Assembly (NCBI GenBank): GCA_039636785.1
Contig: CP144169.1
Coordinates: forward strand, 4,030,001 to 4,094,000
DNA length: 64,000 bases
Direction: 5' to 3'
Source of the DNA: Micrococcaceae bacterium Sec5.7
GTDB lineage: Bacteria > Actinomycetota > Actinomycetes > Actinomycetales > Micrococcaceae
Numbering within the stretch: position 1 is the first letter of the stretch; every line of letters begins with the position of its first letter. A program made the translations under genes and the position numbers. Below the pieces are notes generated by a model that saw only the letters and a program-made list of their open reading frames with translations, did not search any database and had not been told where the DNA came from. This document shows positions 24,398 to 32,916 of the stretch, piece after piece.

Positions 24398-24451
24398 GCA
24401 CGACGGCGGTCCGGCATCCCTTGTGGGGTAACCGGGCCGCCGTCGTCGTGC
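24398..24451. terminator. Rho-independent-like hairpin between convergent genes
   Basis: Arms 24398-24414 (GCACGACGGCGGTCCGG) and 24432-24451 pair with a small bulge around a short loop. It lies between the biotin carboxylase remnant (+) and the DUF3472 gene (-). Confidence 0.65.
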
Positions 24452-24481
24452 TCCTGAGTGCCAGCCGCTACGGAACGGTGA

Positions 24482-26407
24482 CTACGGAACGGTGAGCCTG
24501 GCAGTGCCGCTCAGTCCGCTGCTTTTGCCCGTCACGGTTACCTTGTGGGCGCCGGAGGGCAGTGGTGCGGCCAGGCTGATGGCCGTGTTGGTAAGTTTTC
24601 CGTCGTCGGTGGCCGTTGCGGTGGTGGCCACGGAGGCGCCGTCAACGGTGACCAGGAGCGGTTCGTCGTTGGCGTAGGGGGAGCCGTTGACGGTGAGCGT
24701 TGTGCCGCTGACAGCAGCCGTGATGCTGGCGACGGTTTCCTGGACGTAGAGCGGAGCGCCCTTCCTGGCGGCCGCGACAGGTGCCCCAAGACCCGGATCC
24801 TGGCAGGACCTGGACGCGGTGTTCCAGATGGAGTTCACGTTGGAGCGTGCGTCGGCGAAGGGGATACTGCTGCCGGTGACGGTTTCGGTCACCTTGCACG
24901 GCTGGCCCGCGGCAGGGAAGGCGTCGTTCTGGATGGAGAAGAGCCTGGACATCTGTCCGGTGAAGGAGACCTTGTTCAGCGGAACCCACGAGTCCTTGGC
25001 GGGTGAGTAGGTGTACGCGTTGCCGTAAGAGGCGGTGCGGGCGCGGCCCCCGGTGAAGAGGTTGTCCCGCTTGAAGTCCTCGATGAAGGAGTACAGGCCG
25101 CTGAGGTTGGTCTGCGTGGCCGGGCGCTCGGTCCGGACGGTCATCAGGCGGGTCCACTCGGGTGCCTGGTCGGTGGGCTTCAGGTTGATCCAGGCGGTGA
25201 CGATCTTGGCGTGGCCGTCCGACTTGTCCGTTTGTTCGGTGATCATGGTGGCGTAGTTCTTGCCCAGCTGCCAGTCGAACGGGATGCGGATGCTGGGGCC
25301 GCCGGCGTACTCACCGTGGATCACCAGGTTGCCGCCGGGGATGGTGTACAGGACCTTGGAGGAGAGCTTGTCATCCGGAACCTGGCCCTTGTTCGGCCCG
25401 AAAATGGAGAAGATGGCGATCTTGGAACTGTCCTCCAGCTCCTGGATGCCGAAGTAGCCGCCGGTGAAGCCGTTGGTCATGAAATAGCTGGCGGGCGTGC
25501 TGCTGAGCGGGGTGATCTCGTTATAGAACGCGTTGGCGTCCGCTGGGAGCACACCGTTCTGCGTGGTGTACCTCAGGTGCGCGGAGGGATCGCCCTTTTC
25601 GAAGATCCCGGCAGCCTGGGCGTCGCAGATGCCCTGGCCCTGGATGAGGGGATCGCAGCTGTTGGGCTGCGGGGTGCGGCCGCCCCGGGAGTCCACGTTG
25701 AACGGTTCTGCCACGGTGACGATTTTTGTGTCGAAAATATGAGCAAGGCCGTTGCCGCTGACCTCGATTTCCTTGACCTCCTTGGCCGGATCGATGTTGA
25801 TTCCACTGACAAACATGCCGTACTTCTTGTCCGTGTTCACGTCCGCGGCGGCAGGGGTGTTGCGGCCCGGGATCCGGAAAGCATCATGGACCAGCTCCAG
25901 CGGATCCGGGGTGGCCGTGGTCCAGGTGTTGGTCAGGGCAAAGGTCCGGAGCCGGGTCTTGTCCTTGTAGGTCACAGTGACGTTGAACGGGCGGTTGCCG
26001 CTGGTGGTGGTGGCGAGGAACGCAATGGCGTTGCCCTGGCCGCGGAGCTTGATGCTGGTGGGCTCCGCACTGGGTGCGATGTTGTCAGGCTCGCCGGGTG
26101 CTGTGTCCGGAAGGACGAAACCGATGCCTGCGGCAGTGACGCCGGCGCCGGGTTCGTACCCCGCAGCGGTCAGGCTGGCCGAGCTGAAGGAGCTGCCTGC
26201 CGCATCGAGCTGGCCCTTGGACCGGGTGGCGGAATCCGTGATTCCCACGTTGTTAAAGGCGGAGGCCACTGCACCGCCGGAGTCCTTCTTGAAGGTGCCG
26301 GGGTCCGCAGAGGCGGCCACTGCGGTGGCGCCAGCCAGTGCGGCGGAGGTGAGTGCGGTGGCTGTCGAGAGGGCCAGCCATCCGCGCATTCGTCTGTTCA
26401 TTGCCAT
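24482..26407 (-). CDS. Secreted DUF3472-domain protein with C-terminal Ig-like domain
   Basis: A 641-residue exported protein. A long signal peptide (MNRRMRGWLALSTATALTSA, cleavage after ASA) starts the chain. The central region (about 240-520) matches DUF3472/DUF5077-type secreted proteins thought to bind or act on carbohydrates: GGYFGIQE, KVLYTIPGGNLVIHGEYAGG, TNLSGLYSFIEDFKRDNLFT, ARTASYGNAYTYSP. The last ~85 residues (ASITAAVSGTTLTVNGSPYA, then GAHKVTVTGKSSGLSGTARL) form an Ig-like/Big domain. Transcribed divergently from a LacI regulator; the operator at 26452-26471 lies just upstream of its start, so it is likely sugar-controlled. Confidence 0.8.
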   Translation of the reverse strand: MAMNRRMRGWLALSTATALTSAALAGATAVAASADPGTFKKDSGGAVASAFNNVGITDSATRSKGQLDAAGSSFSSASLTAAGYEPGAGVTAAGIGFVLPDTAPGEPDNIAPSAEPTSIKLRGQGNAIAFLATTTSGNRPFNVTVTYKDKTRLRTFALTNTWTTATPDPLELVHDAFRIPGRNTPAAADVNTDKKYGMFVSGINIDPAKEVKEIEVSGNGLAHIFDTKIVTVAEPFNVDSRGGRTPQPNSCDPLIQGQGICDAQAAGIFEKGDPSAHLRYTTQNGVLPADANAFYNEITPLSSTPASYFMTNGFTGGYFGIQELEDSSKIAIFSIFGPNKGQVPDDKLSSKVLYTIPGGNLVIHGEYAGGPSIRIPFDWQLGKNYATMITEQTDKSDGHAKIVTAWINLKPTDQAPEWTRLMTVRTERPATQTNLSGLYSFIEDFKRDNLFTGGRARTASYGNAYTYSPAKDSWVPLNKVSFTGQMSRLFSIQNDAFPAAGQPCKVTETVTGSSIPFADARSNVNSIWNTASRSCQDPGLGAPVAAARKGAPLYVQETVASITAAVSGTTLTVNGSPYANDEPLLVTVDGASVATTATATDDGKLTNTAISLAAPLPSGAHKVTVTGKSSGLSGTARLTVP

Positions 26408-26451
26408 GGGATTCCTTTTCCTGGGTGCTGCCGTCGACGTTCAGAGCCCAC

Positions 26452-26471
26452 TTGATGCAACGTTGCATCAA
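26452..26471. promoter_or_regulatory. Perfect 20-bp LacI-family operator
   Basis: TTGATGCAACGTTGCATCAA is an exact palindrome centred on CG, the typical LacI/GalR half-site spacing. It lies 45 bp before the DUF3472 start and about 200 bp before the lacI-type gene, in the divergent gap. Confidence 0.85.
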
Positions 26472-26672
26472 TGTGACTTGGACCATACTCGCACGGTGTG
26501 GGGGGATGTGTCACCCTGTTGGCATGGCATTGCGATCCGCCGCCAAGCGCCGGAAGCGCTGAAATCCGGGCGCCGGTCCGCCGACCGGGGCGCGATTCCC
26601 GATAGAGTTCAAGCAAAATCGGCAAACATCCCAGCCCTGCCCCTCGGGAGGCGGGGCAGACAGGAGCTAGCT

Positions 26673-27734
26673 GTGAGGCGTGGATCCAAGCCCACCATCC
26701 GCGACGTTGCGGAGAAGGCGGCCGTATCCCTGACAACGGTGTCCTACGTGCTTTCCGGCAGGCACGGCGGAACCACGCGGATCAGCCAGCCCACGCAGGA
26801 GCGGGTGCTCGCTGCTGTCAGGGAACTGGGATACGTGCCCAACCAGGCTGCACGCGGGATGCGCCGCGGCAGGACTGACCTGGTTGCCGTGGCAATCGGC
26901 GATCTGGAATGGCCCTGGGACCGCGCACTGGCAACGGCTGCGGCCCGGATCCTGCCCGAGCACGGCTACCAGCCCGTCATTCTTCTTGGCCAGGCGTGGC
27001 GGCAGTTTATGTTGTCCGGTGGTGCGGACGGCGTGATCCTGGGTTTCATCCCCGAGGCCAAGCTCGAGGACGAGACAATGACCGAACTCGCCCGGCGAGG
27101 CGTGGCCCAGGTGGTGATCTCCGAAACCATGCAGCCTGCAGGTTTTGATGTGCTGGCGCCGGAACCCCAGGGCGGAATCGAGGACGGCATGGACTTCCTG
27201 ACGGCCGGGCACACCCGGATCGCCTGTGTCCGGCGCACCGAACTGGCTGACCGCCCCCTGTCCCGCTACCGCCGCTATGTGGCCGGGCTCGAGCGCGCGG
27301 GGATCCCGGTGGACGAAACGCTGGTCCGCACCTCCCACCACCGCCGGGACCTTGCGTACAAGGCGGCGCTGGAACTCCTGCGGTTGCCTCAGCGGCCCAC
27401 CGCCATTTTCGCCACGGACGACATGGAGGCGCTGCAGGCCATCCGCGCCGCGTACCGCCTGGGACTCCGGGTTCCCGAGGACGTCCAGATTGTGGGCGTG
27501 GGCAACTCCACCGAAGGCCAGGAAGCCGATCCCGCACTCTCGACGGTCGGCCCGGATCCGATTTTCGAGCAGGTTGTCACCATGCTTGTTGATCGGCTGG
27601 ACGGCAAAACACCGCCGGAAGGCGTGCGCGTCCCGGCACCGTGGAAGCTGTTGCTCCGCGGCACCACCGTCCAGCCCGACGGCGACACCTCGCCGGTTCC
27701 GGATGCCGAAAACGTCACCAGCGGCGTACTTTAG
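26673..27734 (+). CDS. LacI-family transcriptional regulator
   Basis: A 353-residue regulator starting with GTG at 26673, seven bases after AGGAG. N-terminal HTH: KPTIRDVAEKAAVSLTTVSY, then VLSGRHGGTTRISQPTQERV and the hinge LGYVPNQAARGMRRGRTDL. C-terminal periplasmic-binding-protein fold follows (GADGVILGFIPEAKL; RPTAIFATDDMEALQAIRAA). The long upstream open frame from 25977 is antisense to the DUF3472 gene and not coding. It most likely represses the divergent secreted-protein gene via the 20-bp palindrome. Confidence 0.92.
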   Translation: MRRGSKPTIRDVAEKAAVSLTTVSYVLSGRHGGTTRISQPTQERVLAAVRELGYVPNQAARGMRRGRTDLVAVAIGDLEWPWDRALATAAARILPEHGYQPVILLGQAWRQFMLSGGADGVILGFIPEAKLEDETMTELARRGVAQVVISETMQPAGFDVLAPEPQGGIEDGMDFLTAGHTRIACVRRTELADRPLSRYRRYVAGLERAGIPVDETLVRTSHHRRDLAYKAALELLRLPQRPTAIFATDDMEALQAIRAAYRLGLRVPEDVQIVGVGNSTEGQEADPALSTVGPDPIFEQVVTMLVDRLDGKTPPEGVRVPAPWKLLLRGTTVQPDGDTSPVPDAENVTSGVL

Positions 27735-27770
27735 GCGTCGTATTATCGGCGTTTGCGCTTCAGGCGCCGC

Positions 27771-27786
27771 GCGGCGGGCCCGCCGC
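27771..27786. terminator. GC-only palindrome between convergent genes
   Basis: GCGGCGGGCCCGCCGC is a perfect 16-base palindrome between the lacI-type stop (27734) and the symporter stop (27803). Further GC-rich complementarity surrounds it. Probable bidirectional transcription stop. Confidence 0.45.
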
Positions 27787-27802
27787 CGGCGGCAGGTTTC
27801 CC

Positions 27803-28813
27803 TCAGGCATTGCGGAGCGGGCGCCTGGCCAGCCAGGCAGCCACAATGGCGCCGGAGACGTTGTGCCACAGCGAGAATACGGCTGACGGCAGCGCGGCCA
27901 GCGGGCTGAAGTGCGCGGTGGCCAGCGTGGCGGCCAGACCCGAGTTCTGCATGCCGACCTCGAAGGCAAGCGCCCGCCGTGCCTTGTCATCGAGCCTGCC
28001 CAGCTTGCCGGCAAGGTACCCGAGGCCCAGGCCAAAGCCGTTGTGCAGCACCACGGCGAGGAACACAATGCCTCCGGCGGTAACAATCTTGCTGGCACTT
28101 CCGGCCACCACGATCGCCACAATCAGGGAAATCACGACGGCGGATGCCCACGGCAGCGCCGGAAGCACCCTGGCGACCAGCTTCTTGAGGAACAGCCGCG
28201 CCAGCAGCCCGGCGATCACCGGCAGGAGCACTGTCTTGACGATATCCAGCACCATGGCGCCGGCGTCGATGTTCAGGAAGGATCCCGCCAGGAACAGGAC
28301 CAGCAGCGGTGTGACGATCGGCGCGATGAGGGTGGAAACGGATGCCACAGCCACGGACAATGCCACGTCTCCTTTGGCCAGGAACGCCATCACATTCGAG
28401 GCCGTACCGGACGGTGCGCAGCCCACCAGGATGACGCCCACGGCAAGTTCCGGCGGGAGATGGAGCGCCACGGCAATGAGCCAGCCGGCGCCCGGCATGA
28501 TCACGTAGTGCGCCACGATCCCCAGCACAACGGCCCCGGGCCGCTTCACCACGGATGCGAAGTCCGGCGGGGTGAGGGTCAGCCCCATGCAGAACATGAT
28601 GATGCCGAGCAGATACGGGACGCTGGGCCCCATCGGCTTGAATGCGCCCGGCACAAGGAAGCCGGCAACTCCCGCCAGCACCACCAGAATCGGGAAAACA
28701 GTGACGGCGACGCGGGCGATTTTCGCTTCCGCAGCCAGCGCCGGGTTCAGTGGTCCTGTGGCGGCGTCAGCGCGGCCCGGTGTTGTTTTGGGGGATTTGG
28801 TTGCCTCGAGCAT
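27803..28813 (-). CDS. Bile acid:sodium symporter (BASS) family transporter
   Basis: A 336-residue protein with nine to ten membrane segments. Family features: PYLLGIIMFCMGLTLTPPDF, VILVGCAPSGTASNVMAFLA (the crossover motif of ASBT/BASS carriers), and FEVGMQNSGLAATLATAHF. These proteins move organic anions with Na+ (bile acids, pyruvate, pantothenate in others); the substrate here is unknown. The N-terminal ~30 residues are polar. It is the last ordinary gene before the mobile region to its right. Confidence 0.9.
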   Translation of the reverse strand: MLEATKSPKTTPGRADAATGPLNPALAAEAKIARVAVTVFPILVVLAGVAGFLVPGAFKPMGPSVPYLLGIIMFCMGLTLTPPDFASVVKRPGAVVLGIVAHYVIMPGAGWLIAVALHLPPELAVGVILVGCAPSGTASNVMAFLAKGDVALSVAVASVSTLIAPIVTPLLVLFLAGSFLNIDAGAMVLDIVKTVLLPVIAGLLARLFLKKLVARVLPALPWASAVVISLIVAIVVAGSASKIVTAGGIVFLAVVLHNGFGLGLGYLAGKLGRLDDKARRALAFEVGMQNSGLAATLATAHFSPLAALPSAVFSLWHNVSGAIVAAWLARRPLRNA

Positions 28814-28822
28814 TCATTTATG

Positions 28823-28868
28823 CTGACATCAAAGTTCGCCATGCGGTCAGTTCGTGACCACATGTCAG
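28823..28868. promoter_or_regulatory. Nested inverted repeats upstream of the symporter gene
   Basis: CTGACAT at 28823-28829 pairs with ATGTCAG at 28862-28868, enclosing GGTCA (28845-28849) and TGACC (28855-28859). They lie immediately 5' of the symporter start and could be an operator. Weak evidence. Confidence 0.3.
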
Positions 28869-28889
28869 ACAAATAAGTCAGCTTTATCC

Positions 28890-29745
28890 AACCACGCTTG
28901 GGCAGCCAACGTTCCTGGAGATCTACCCCCAGGCCCGGGTATTGGCCGCATCCTCAGCCGATCTTGCCGGGGACAAGCGCCGCCAGTTCGTCGCCAGGGC
29001 GGCCGCGAACGAGTGGGATGCCGTGATCATGACCCGCACGGCCTTCCAGCGCGTCAGTCTCAGCCCGGAGGCTGTGTCTGCCTACATGAGCGCCGAGGCC
29101 GCCCAGCTCCGTGCCGAACTCGAAGCCGCCAAAGAGACCGGCCACGAGAACGGCAAAGCCAACTCCGGCATGGTCAAACGGCTCGAAAAGCTCGTCTCTC
29201 CCAGGAAGAACGCCTCAAAGCCAAGCTCGACACCCCCGCGGATCCGGGCATCAGCTTCGAGGAAACCGGCATCGACTACCTGGTCGTGGACGAGCTGCAC
29301 GACTACAAGAACCTGGAGACCCCGAGCAACATCCCCGGCGCCTCCATCCAGGGCTCACAACGGGCCACGGACCTTCACATGAAGGTCGAGTTCCTGCGCG
29401 AACGCGAGGGCCCCAGGGTCATCACCGGTGCCACGGCGACTCCCATCGCCAATTCCGTCACCGAGATGTACGTCATGCAGCGCTACCTGCGCCCGGACCT
29501 GTTGAAGAGCGCCGGCATCGAGGACTTCAACACCTGGGCGGCCACGTTCGGGCAGGTGGTCGAGGAAATGGAGCTTTCGGTTGCCGGCGGGGACCGGTTT
29601 AAACTCAAGAGCCGCTTCGCGAAGTTTCAGAATGTCCCGGAACTGCTCAAGATGTTCCACACTTTCGCCGACGTGAAGACGGCCGAGGACCTGAAGCTTC
29701 CCACCCCGGATCTGGCCCCGCGCCCCGGGGACGGGTTGAACTTAA
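28890..29745 (+). pseudogene. Plasmid/ICE-type large SNF2-like helicase, internal fragment with frameshift
   Basis: A piece of a very large mobile-element helicase protein. It starts abruptly at about 28900 in FLEIYPQARVLAASSADLAG, then QFVARAAANEWDAVIMTRTA, with no start or upstream domains. Around 29195-29205 the frame shifts by one base: LSQEERLKAKLDT continues in another frame, followed by the DExH-type IDYLVVDELHDYKNLETPSN, then GATATPIANSVTEMYVMQRY. The homology ends near 29740 in LAPRPGDG. Both ends are missing, so this is dead DNA from an integrated plasmid or conjugative element. Confidence 0.75.
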
Positions 29746-30132
29746 CTGGGCGAAGAAAATCCATATCTCTCCACTGGCGAGAGTCCGGGCAAGGCATTCG
29801 GCAATACGTACCGCGTCTTTTTCCGTCGAACCTGGCAAGAGTCTCATCCCAAGCTGCGAGGCCGGCAGGTCATTAGAAACAACTGCTCTTTCGACGCTGG
29901 GGTCTTTATCGCAGGGACTTAGCGTGTCATATCTGGCATGACTTGCGCCGACGTTCCAGGAGCCGTCGCCGCTGGAGGAACGACGGAACGAATCCGACGG
30001 CGACGCAGCGCACCCCGCCAGAAGCAGAGCAAAGACTGGCACGATTATCTTCGGAAGCTTGCTCCAGTAAATGAGGCGACGGGGTCTGCGCTTCACCTCA
30101 GGACTTGCTCCGATAGGAGGCCAGCCGGTCAT
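29745..30132 (-). pseudogene. Hypothetical lipoprotein, 3'-truncated at the helicase-fragment junction
   Basis: The minus-strand frame opens with a basic stretch and a lipobox (PVFALLLAGC), followed by a Ser-rich linker and a ~75-residue domain (ERAVVSNDLPASQLGMRLLP, AVRIAECLARTLASGEIWIF). At about 29741 the sequence enters the antisense of the helicase fragment, so the natural C-terminus is lost; the open frame that continues to 29647 is not homologous. Whether it is expressed is unknown. Confidence 0.5.
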
Positions 30133-30139
30133 TTTGATG

Positions 30140-30638
30140 ATTCAAACGGCATGATTGAACTGAACCACGAACTGCGAGAATCCGGTAGGTTCTTCGTTGC
30201 GGGCGATTCATGGACTAGACCGAAAACCGTCCCGGTAGAGGTTGGCTGACCGCTCGGGGCGTTCTCGTCGCCCAGATCGATCTCGAGGTCGTACCCGCCC
30301 GGTTCGTCGCGGATGTCCTCGCCCTCGAAGAGCGGCTCTGGCTCCATCGTTTCGGCAGTGCTGCCTTCGGCTTCGTTCGGATTTTCGACCAGCCGCCGCG
30401 CGTATGCGGCGATGCTGTCGTCCGGGGACTCCCGTCGCCCAGGAGTTCAGCGGCCTGGTGCCCGACGGCGTCACCACGGTTGTCCCCGGTGCCGTTCCGC
30501 GGCGCAGGCTAGGGCAAACGCTGCGGCAGGAGGGATGTACGACGTCGGCACCGGGCTTGCCACCGGCGCACTGGACATCTACGACCGTCACTTCCGCGAA
30601 GCGATTCATCCGCGCTGGTAAGGAAGGCAGCGACGGCG
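30140..30638. other. Degenerate mobile-element remnants
   Basis: About 500 bases with broken coding-like pieces and no intact gene. On the minus strand, a frame reading DDSIAAYARRLVENPNEAEG and then PLFEGEDIRDEPGGYDLEID (about 30190-30450) looks like the acidic C-terminal end of a larger protein. On the plus strand, MYDVGTGLATGALDIYDRHF ends with a stop at 30621 and looks like the C-terminus of another. I cannot name either. Confidence 0.4.
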
Positions 30639-31712
30639 TCACCAACCGCCGCGCGTTGGCGTATGTCCCTTTCGGGCATCGTCGGGCATTGCCATTTCGG
30701 CCCGCAGGCCCAGGAGTCGGATCGGACGGCCCGCTTCGATTCCGGCTGCGAGGTCCAAGGCCCGTGCGAGGATTTCGTTCCGGTCGAGTGTCTCGGGAAT
30801 CTTCCTCGCGTGGGTCTTGGTGAAGAACGGCGCGTACCGAACCTTGAGGGTCAGCCCAACCACGGGCCGTCCTTCGGCCACAACATCCTCAAGGACACGC
30901 GCTGTCACTTCCCTCACGGCGTCGTCCACCTGGGCAGGCTCGGTCAGGTCGCGCTGGAAGGTGGTCTCCCGGCTATGCCCGCGGGCAACCCATGGGGTGT
31001 CGTCCACAACGCTGGCGCCGTCCCCGCGTCCGAGCTCCGCGTACCAAGGACCCATCTTGTGGCCGAACTCCGGGACCAGGTCTTGGGGGTCGGTTCCGGC
31101 GAGCTCGGCGACTGTGTTGATGCCGAGTTTGGCCAGCCGGCCCGACACTTTGGTTCCGACGCCCCACAGGTCCCTGGTGGACCGACTGCCCATGACGTCG
31201 AGCCAGTTCCCGGAAGTGAGACGGAAGACGCCGGCCGGCTTGCCGAAACCGGTGGCGACCTTGGCTCGGACCAGGGTGTCGCCGATGCCCACGCTGCAAT
31301 GCAGCTGCGTTCGCTCCAGGACAGCGGCCTGCACCTGCCGGGCGTAGGCTTCCGGATTCTCTGTCTCAGTGCCTACAAAGGCTTCATCCCAACCCAGCAC
31401 CTGCACGGTGGCGCCGGGCTGCGCGCGCAGGGTAGCCATCACCGTTTCAGACGCCGCGAGGTAAGCCTCCTGATCGACGGGCAGGATCACAGCGTCGGGC
31501 GCTTTCCGGGCCGCAATGCGTAAGGGCATTCCGGAACCCACGCCGAACGCCCTGGCTTCGTAGGATGCGGTCGACACCACAGCTCGTTCCGTGGGGTCGC
31601 CCCGACCGCCGACAATGATCGGCTTGCCCGCAAGCTCCGGCCGCCGGAGCACTTCGACCGCCGCGATGAACTGGTCGAGATCGACGTGCAGCACCCACCG
31701 GATTCCGCTCAC
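30639..31712 (-). CDS. Y-family DNA polymerase (DinB/Pol IV-like)
   Basis: A 357-residue translesion polymerase. Palm motifs are present: WVLHVDLDQFIAAVEVLRRP with the first metal-binding Asp, YEARAFGVGSGMPLRIAARK, and LGWDEAFVGTE with the catalytic Asp-Glu; then a helix-hairpin-helix (LGINTVAELAGTDPQDLV) and the little-finger region (RGHSRETTFQRDL). It is shorter than E. coli-type Pol IV plus β-clamp tail and resembles mycobacterial DinB2-like enzymes. The GTG at 31712 is chosen because the family begins directly there; the longer frame to 32102 has no features. No lexA/imuA neighbour and no clear SOS box were seen. Confidence 0.88.
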   Translation of the reverse strand: MSGIRWVLHVDLDQFIAAVEVLRRPELAGKPIIVGGRGDPTERAVVSTASYEARAFGVGSGMPLRIAARKAPDAVILPVDQEAYLAASETVMATLRAQPGATVQVLGWDEAFVGTETENPEAYARQVQAAVLERTQLHCSVGIGDTLVRAKVATGFGKPAGVFRLTSGNWLDVMGSRSTRDLWGVGTKVSGRLAKLGINTVAELAGTDPQDLVPEFGHKMGPWYAELGRGDGASVVDDTPWVARGHSRETTFQRDLTEPAQVDDAVREVTARVLEDVVAEGRPVVGLTLKVRYAPFFTKTHARKIPETLDRNEILARALDLAAGIEAGRPIRLLGLRAEMAMPDDARKGHTPTRGGW

Positions 31713-32147
31713 GCCACCAGTCTGCCCTAAACATCCCTGGCAAGCATCGGCTCTCCACCGAGCTTGGCCGCGGAGCCTGCGGCCTCCTGACCTTGCCGGG
31801 GCCAAAATCGTACCGCTCAGGGTTCCCCTTACGGACGAACACTGACTAGTTTCCTTGGACAAACTACCGGGTGACACTGACTGCGTCCGTGCCAAACGAC
31901 ATCCGTAGGTTATCTGCGCCCAAGCGCGTGAGTGCAGGTCAGCGTCGAATGCCACCGCAAGGCCCGTTGGCCGCGTCCGGATCGGGTGTGGATGAGTCAG
32001 CCTGGCAATGTCTGCCGAAACGGTCGGGCGAGCAGTTGCGGCTGGTTGGCGGACTGGCTCGCCGGCCCGATCCAAAACAGGGTTGGACGTCCGGTGCCCC
32101 ATTCAGTCAGAATCGGGGTCTGGATAGTGGTGGAACGGGATCATCCG
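31713..32147. other. Gap without recognisable gene, left flank of the IS
   Basis: About 435 bases between the polymerase gene and the IS1380-type element. Open frames on the minus strand run through it but show no known motif, and they do not continue the truncated reductase found on the other side of the IS. Confidence 0.45.
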
Positions 32148-32152
32148 CTTAG
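32148..32152. repeat. Left target-site duplication CTTAG
   Basis: CTTAG directly precedes the left IS end (CCTTGATCC...). The same five bases follow the right end at 36294-36298. Confidence 0.75.
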
Positions 32153-32916
32153 CCTTGATCCACCGACGCCGATCGGTGAGTTATCGGCGGTTTAAACCGA
32201 GAATGCCTGTCTTTTCAAGGAAAATAGGGTTTGTCTAGAACACCTTTTGACCGAAAAGAGAGGCATCTCGTAGATGGTGCGACACGAAGTCGCATGCAGT
32301 AAGTGGACGCGTTGGAAGGAAGGATCGGCGATGTTGTCGATGACGTGATCTCGGGCGTGTGTTCGATGCCTGTCCCCTCCTTGACATGCGTTGCTGGTAA
32401 CGGCGGGGTGTGAAGCTCGGGGAAAAGCCGAAGCGGTTGTTGTTCCATCCAAGAGCCGCAGGTGAGGGGAAGACCGGATGGGTGAACGTGAGTGAATCGC
32501 TGTTGACACCTCGTCAAGATGAGCCTCGGATAGATGGATGTGGTGCCGGGGTGCAGGGCTGGCTGCTGGAAAGCAGCAGGTGGCGGTCGGGGGCATTTGA
32601 CCGATCGTGTGAACACCACCGCCCCGGGGTAGAAGCGGCACCCTGACCGGTTGTGTCTTGCGCATGTGGAACGTGGAAACCCCGACGGGGTCCGGGCCTG
32701 TGGTCCGGTAGGCCGACCGTAAGGAACGCTGATGTTGTCCGTCGGGAACAGGATGGCTCAAGAAGCAAATGCCGGTGGCCGAAAGGCAACAGGAAACCGA
32801 ACCTGTGTGCCGCCTCCCTTTCGGTGGTGGGGTCGCATAACTGGCCGGATACCGGGCTTTGCCCGGACCCGTAAGGGTTGCTGACGTGGGCCGGGTGAGT
32901 CTTTGGAGAAGGAACG

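Noticed and set aside
25211..26455. 414-residue plus-strand ORF opposite the DUF3472 gene
   Set aside because: Shadow frame; the minus-strand gene has a signal peptide and family motifs.
31713..31860. Possible SOS box before the Y-family polymerase (GAAC...GTTT at about 31828)
   Set aside because: Half-site spacing is 8 bases, not the 4 of actinobacterial LexA boxes, and the right half is imperfect.
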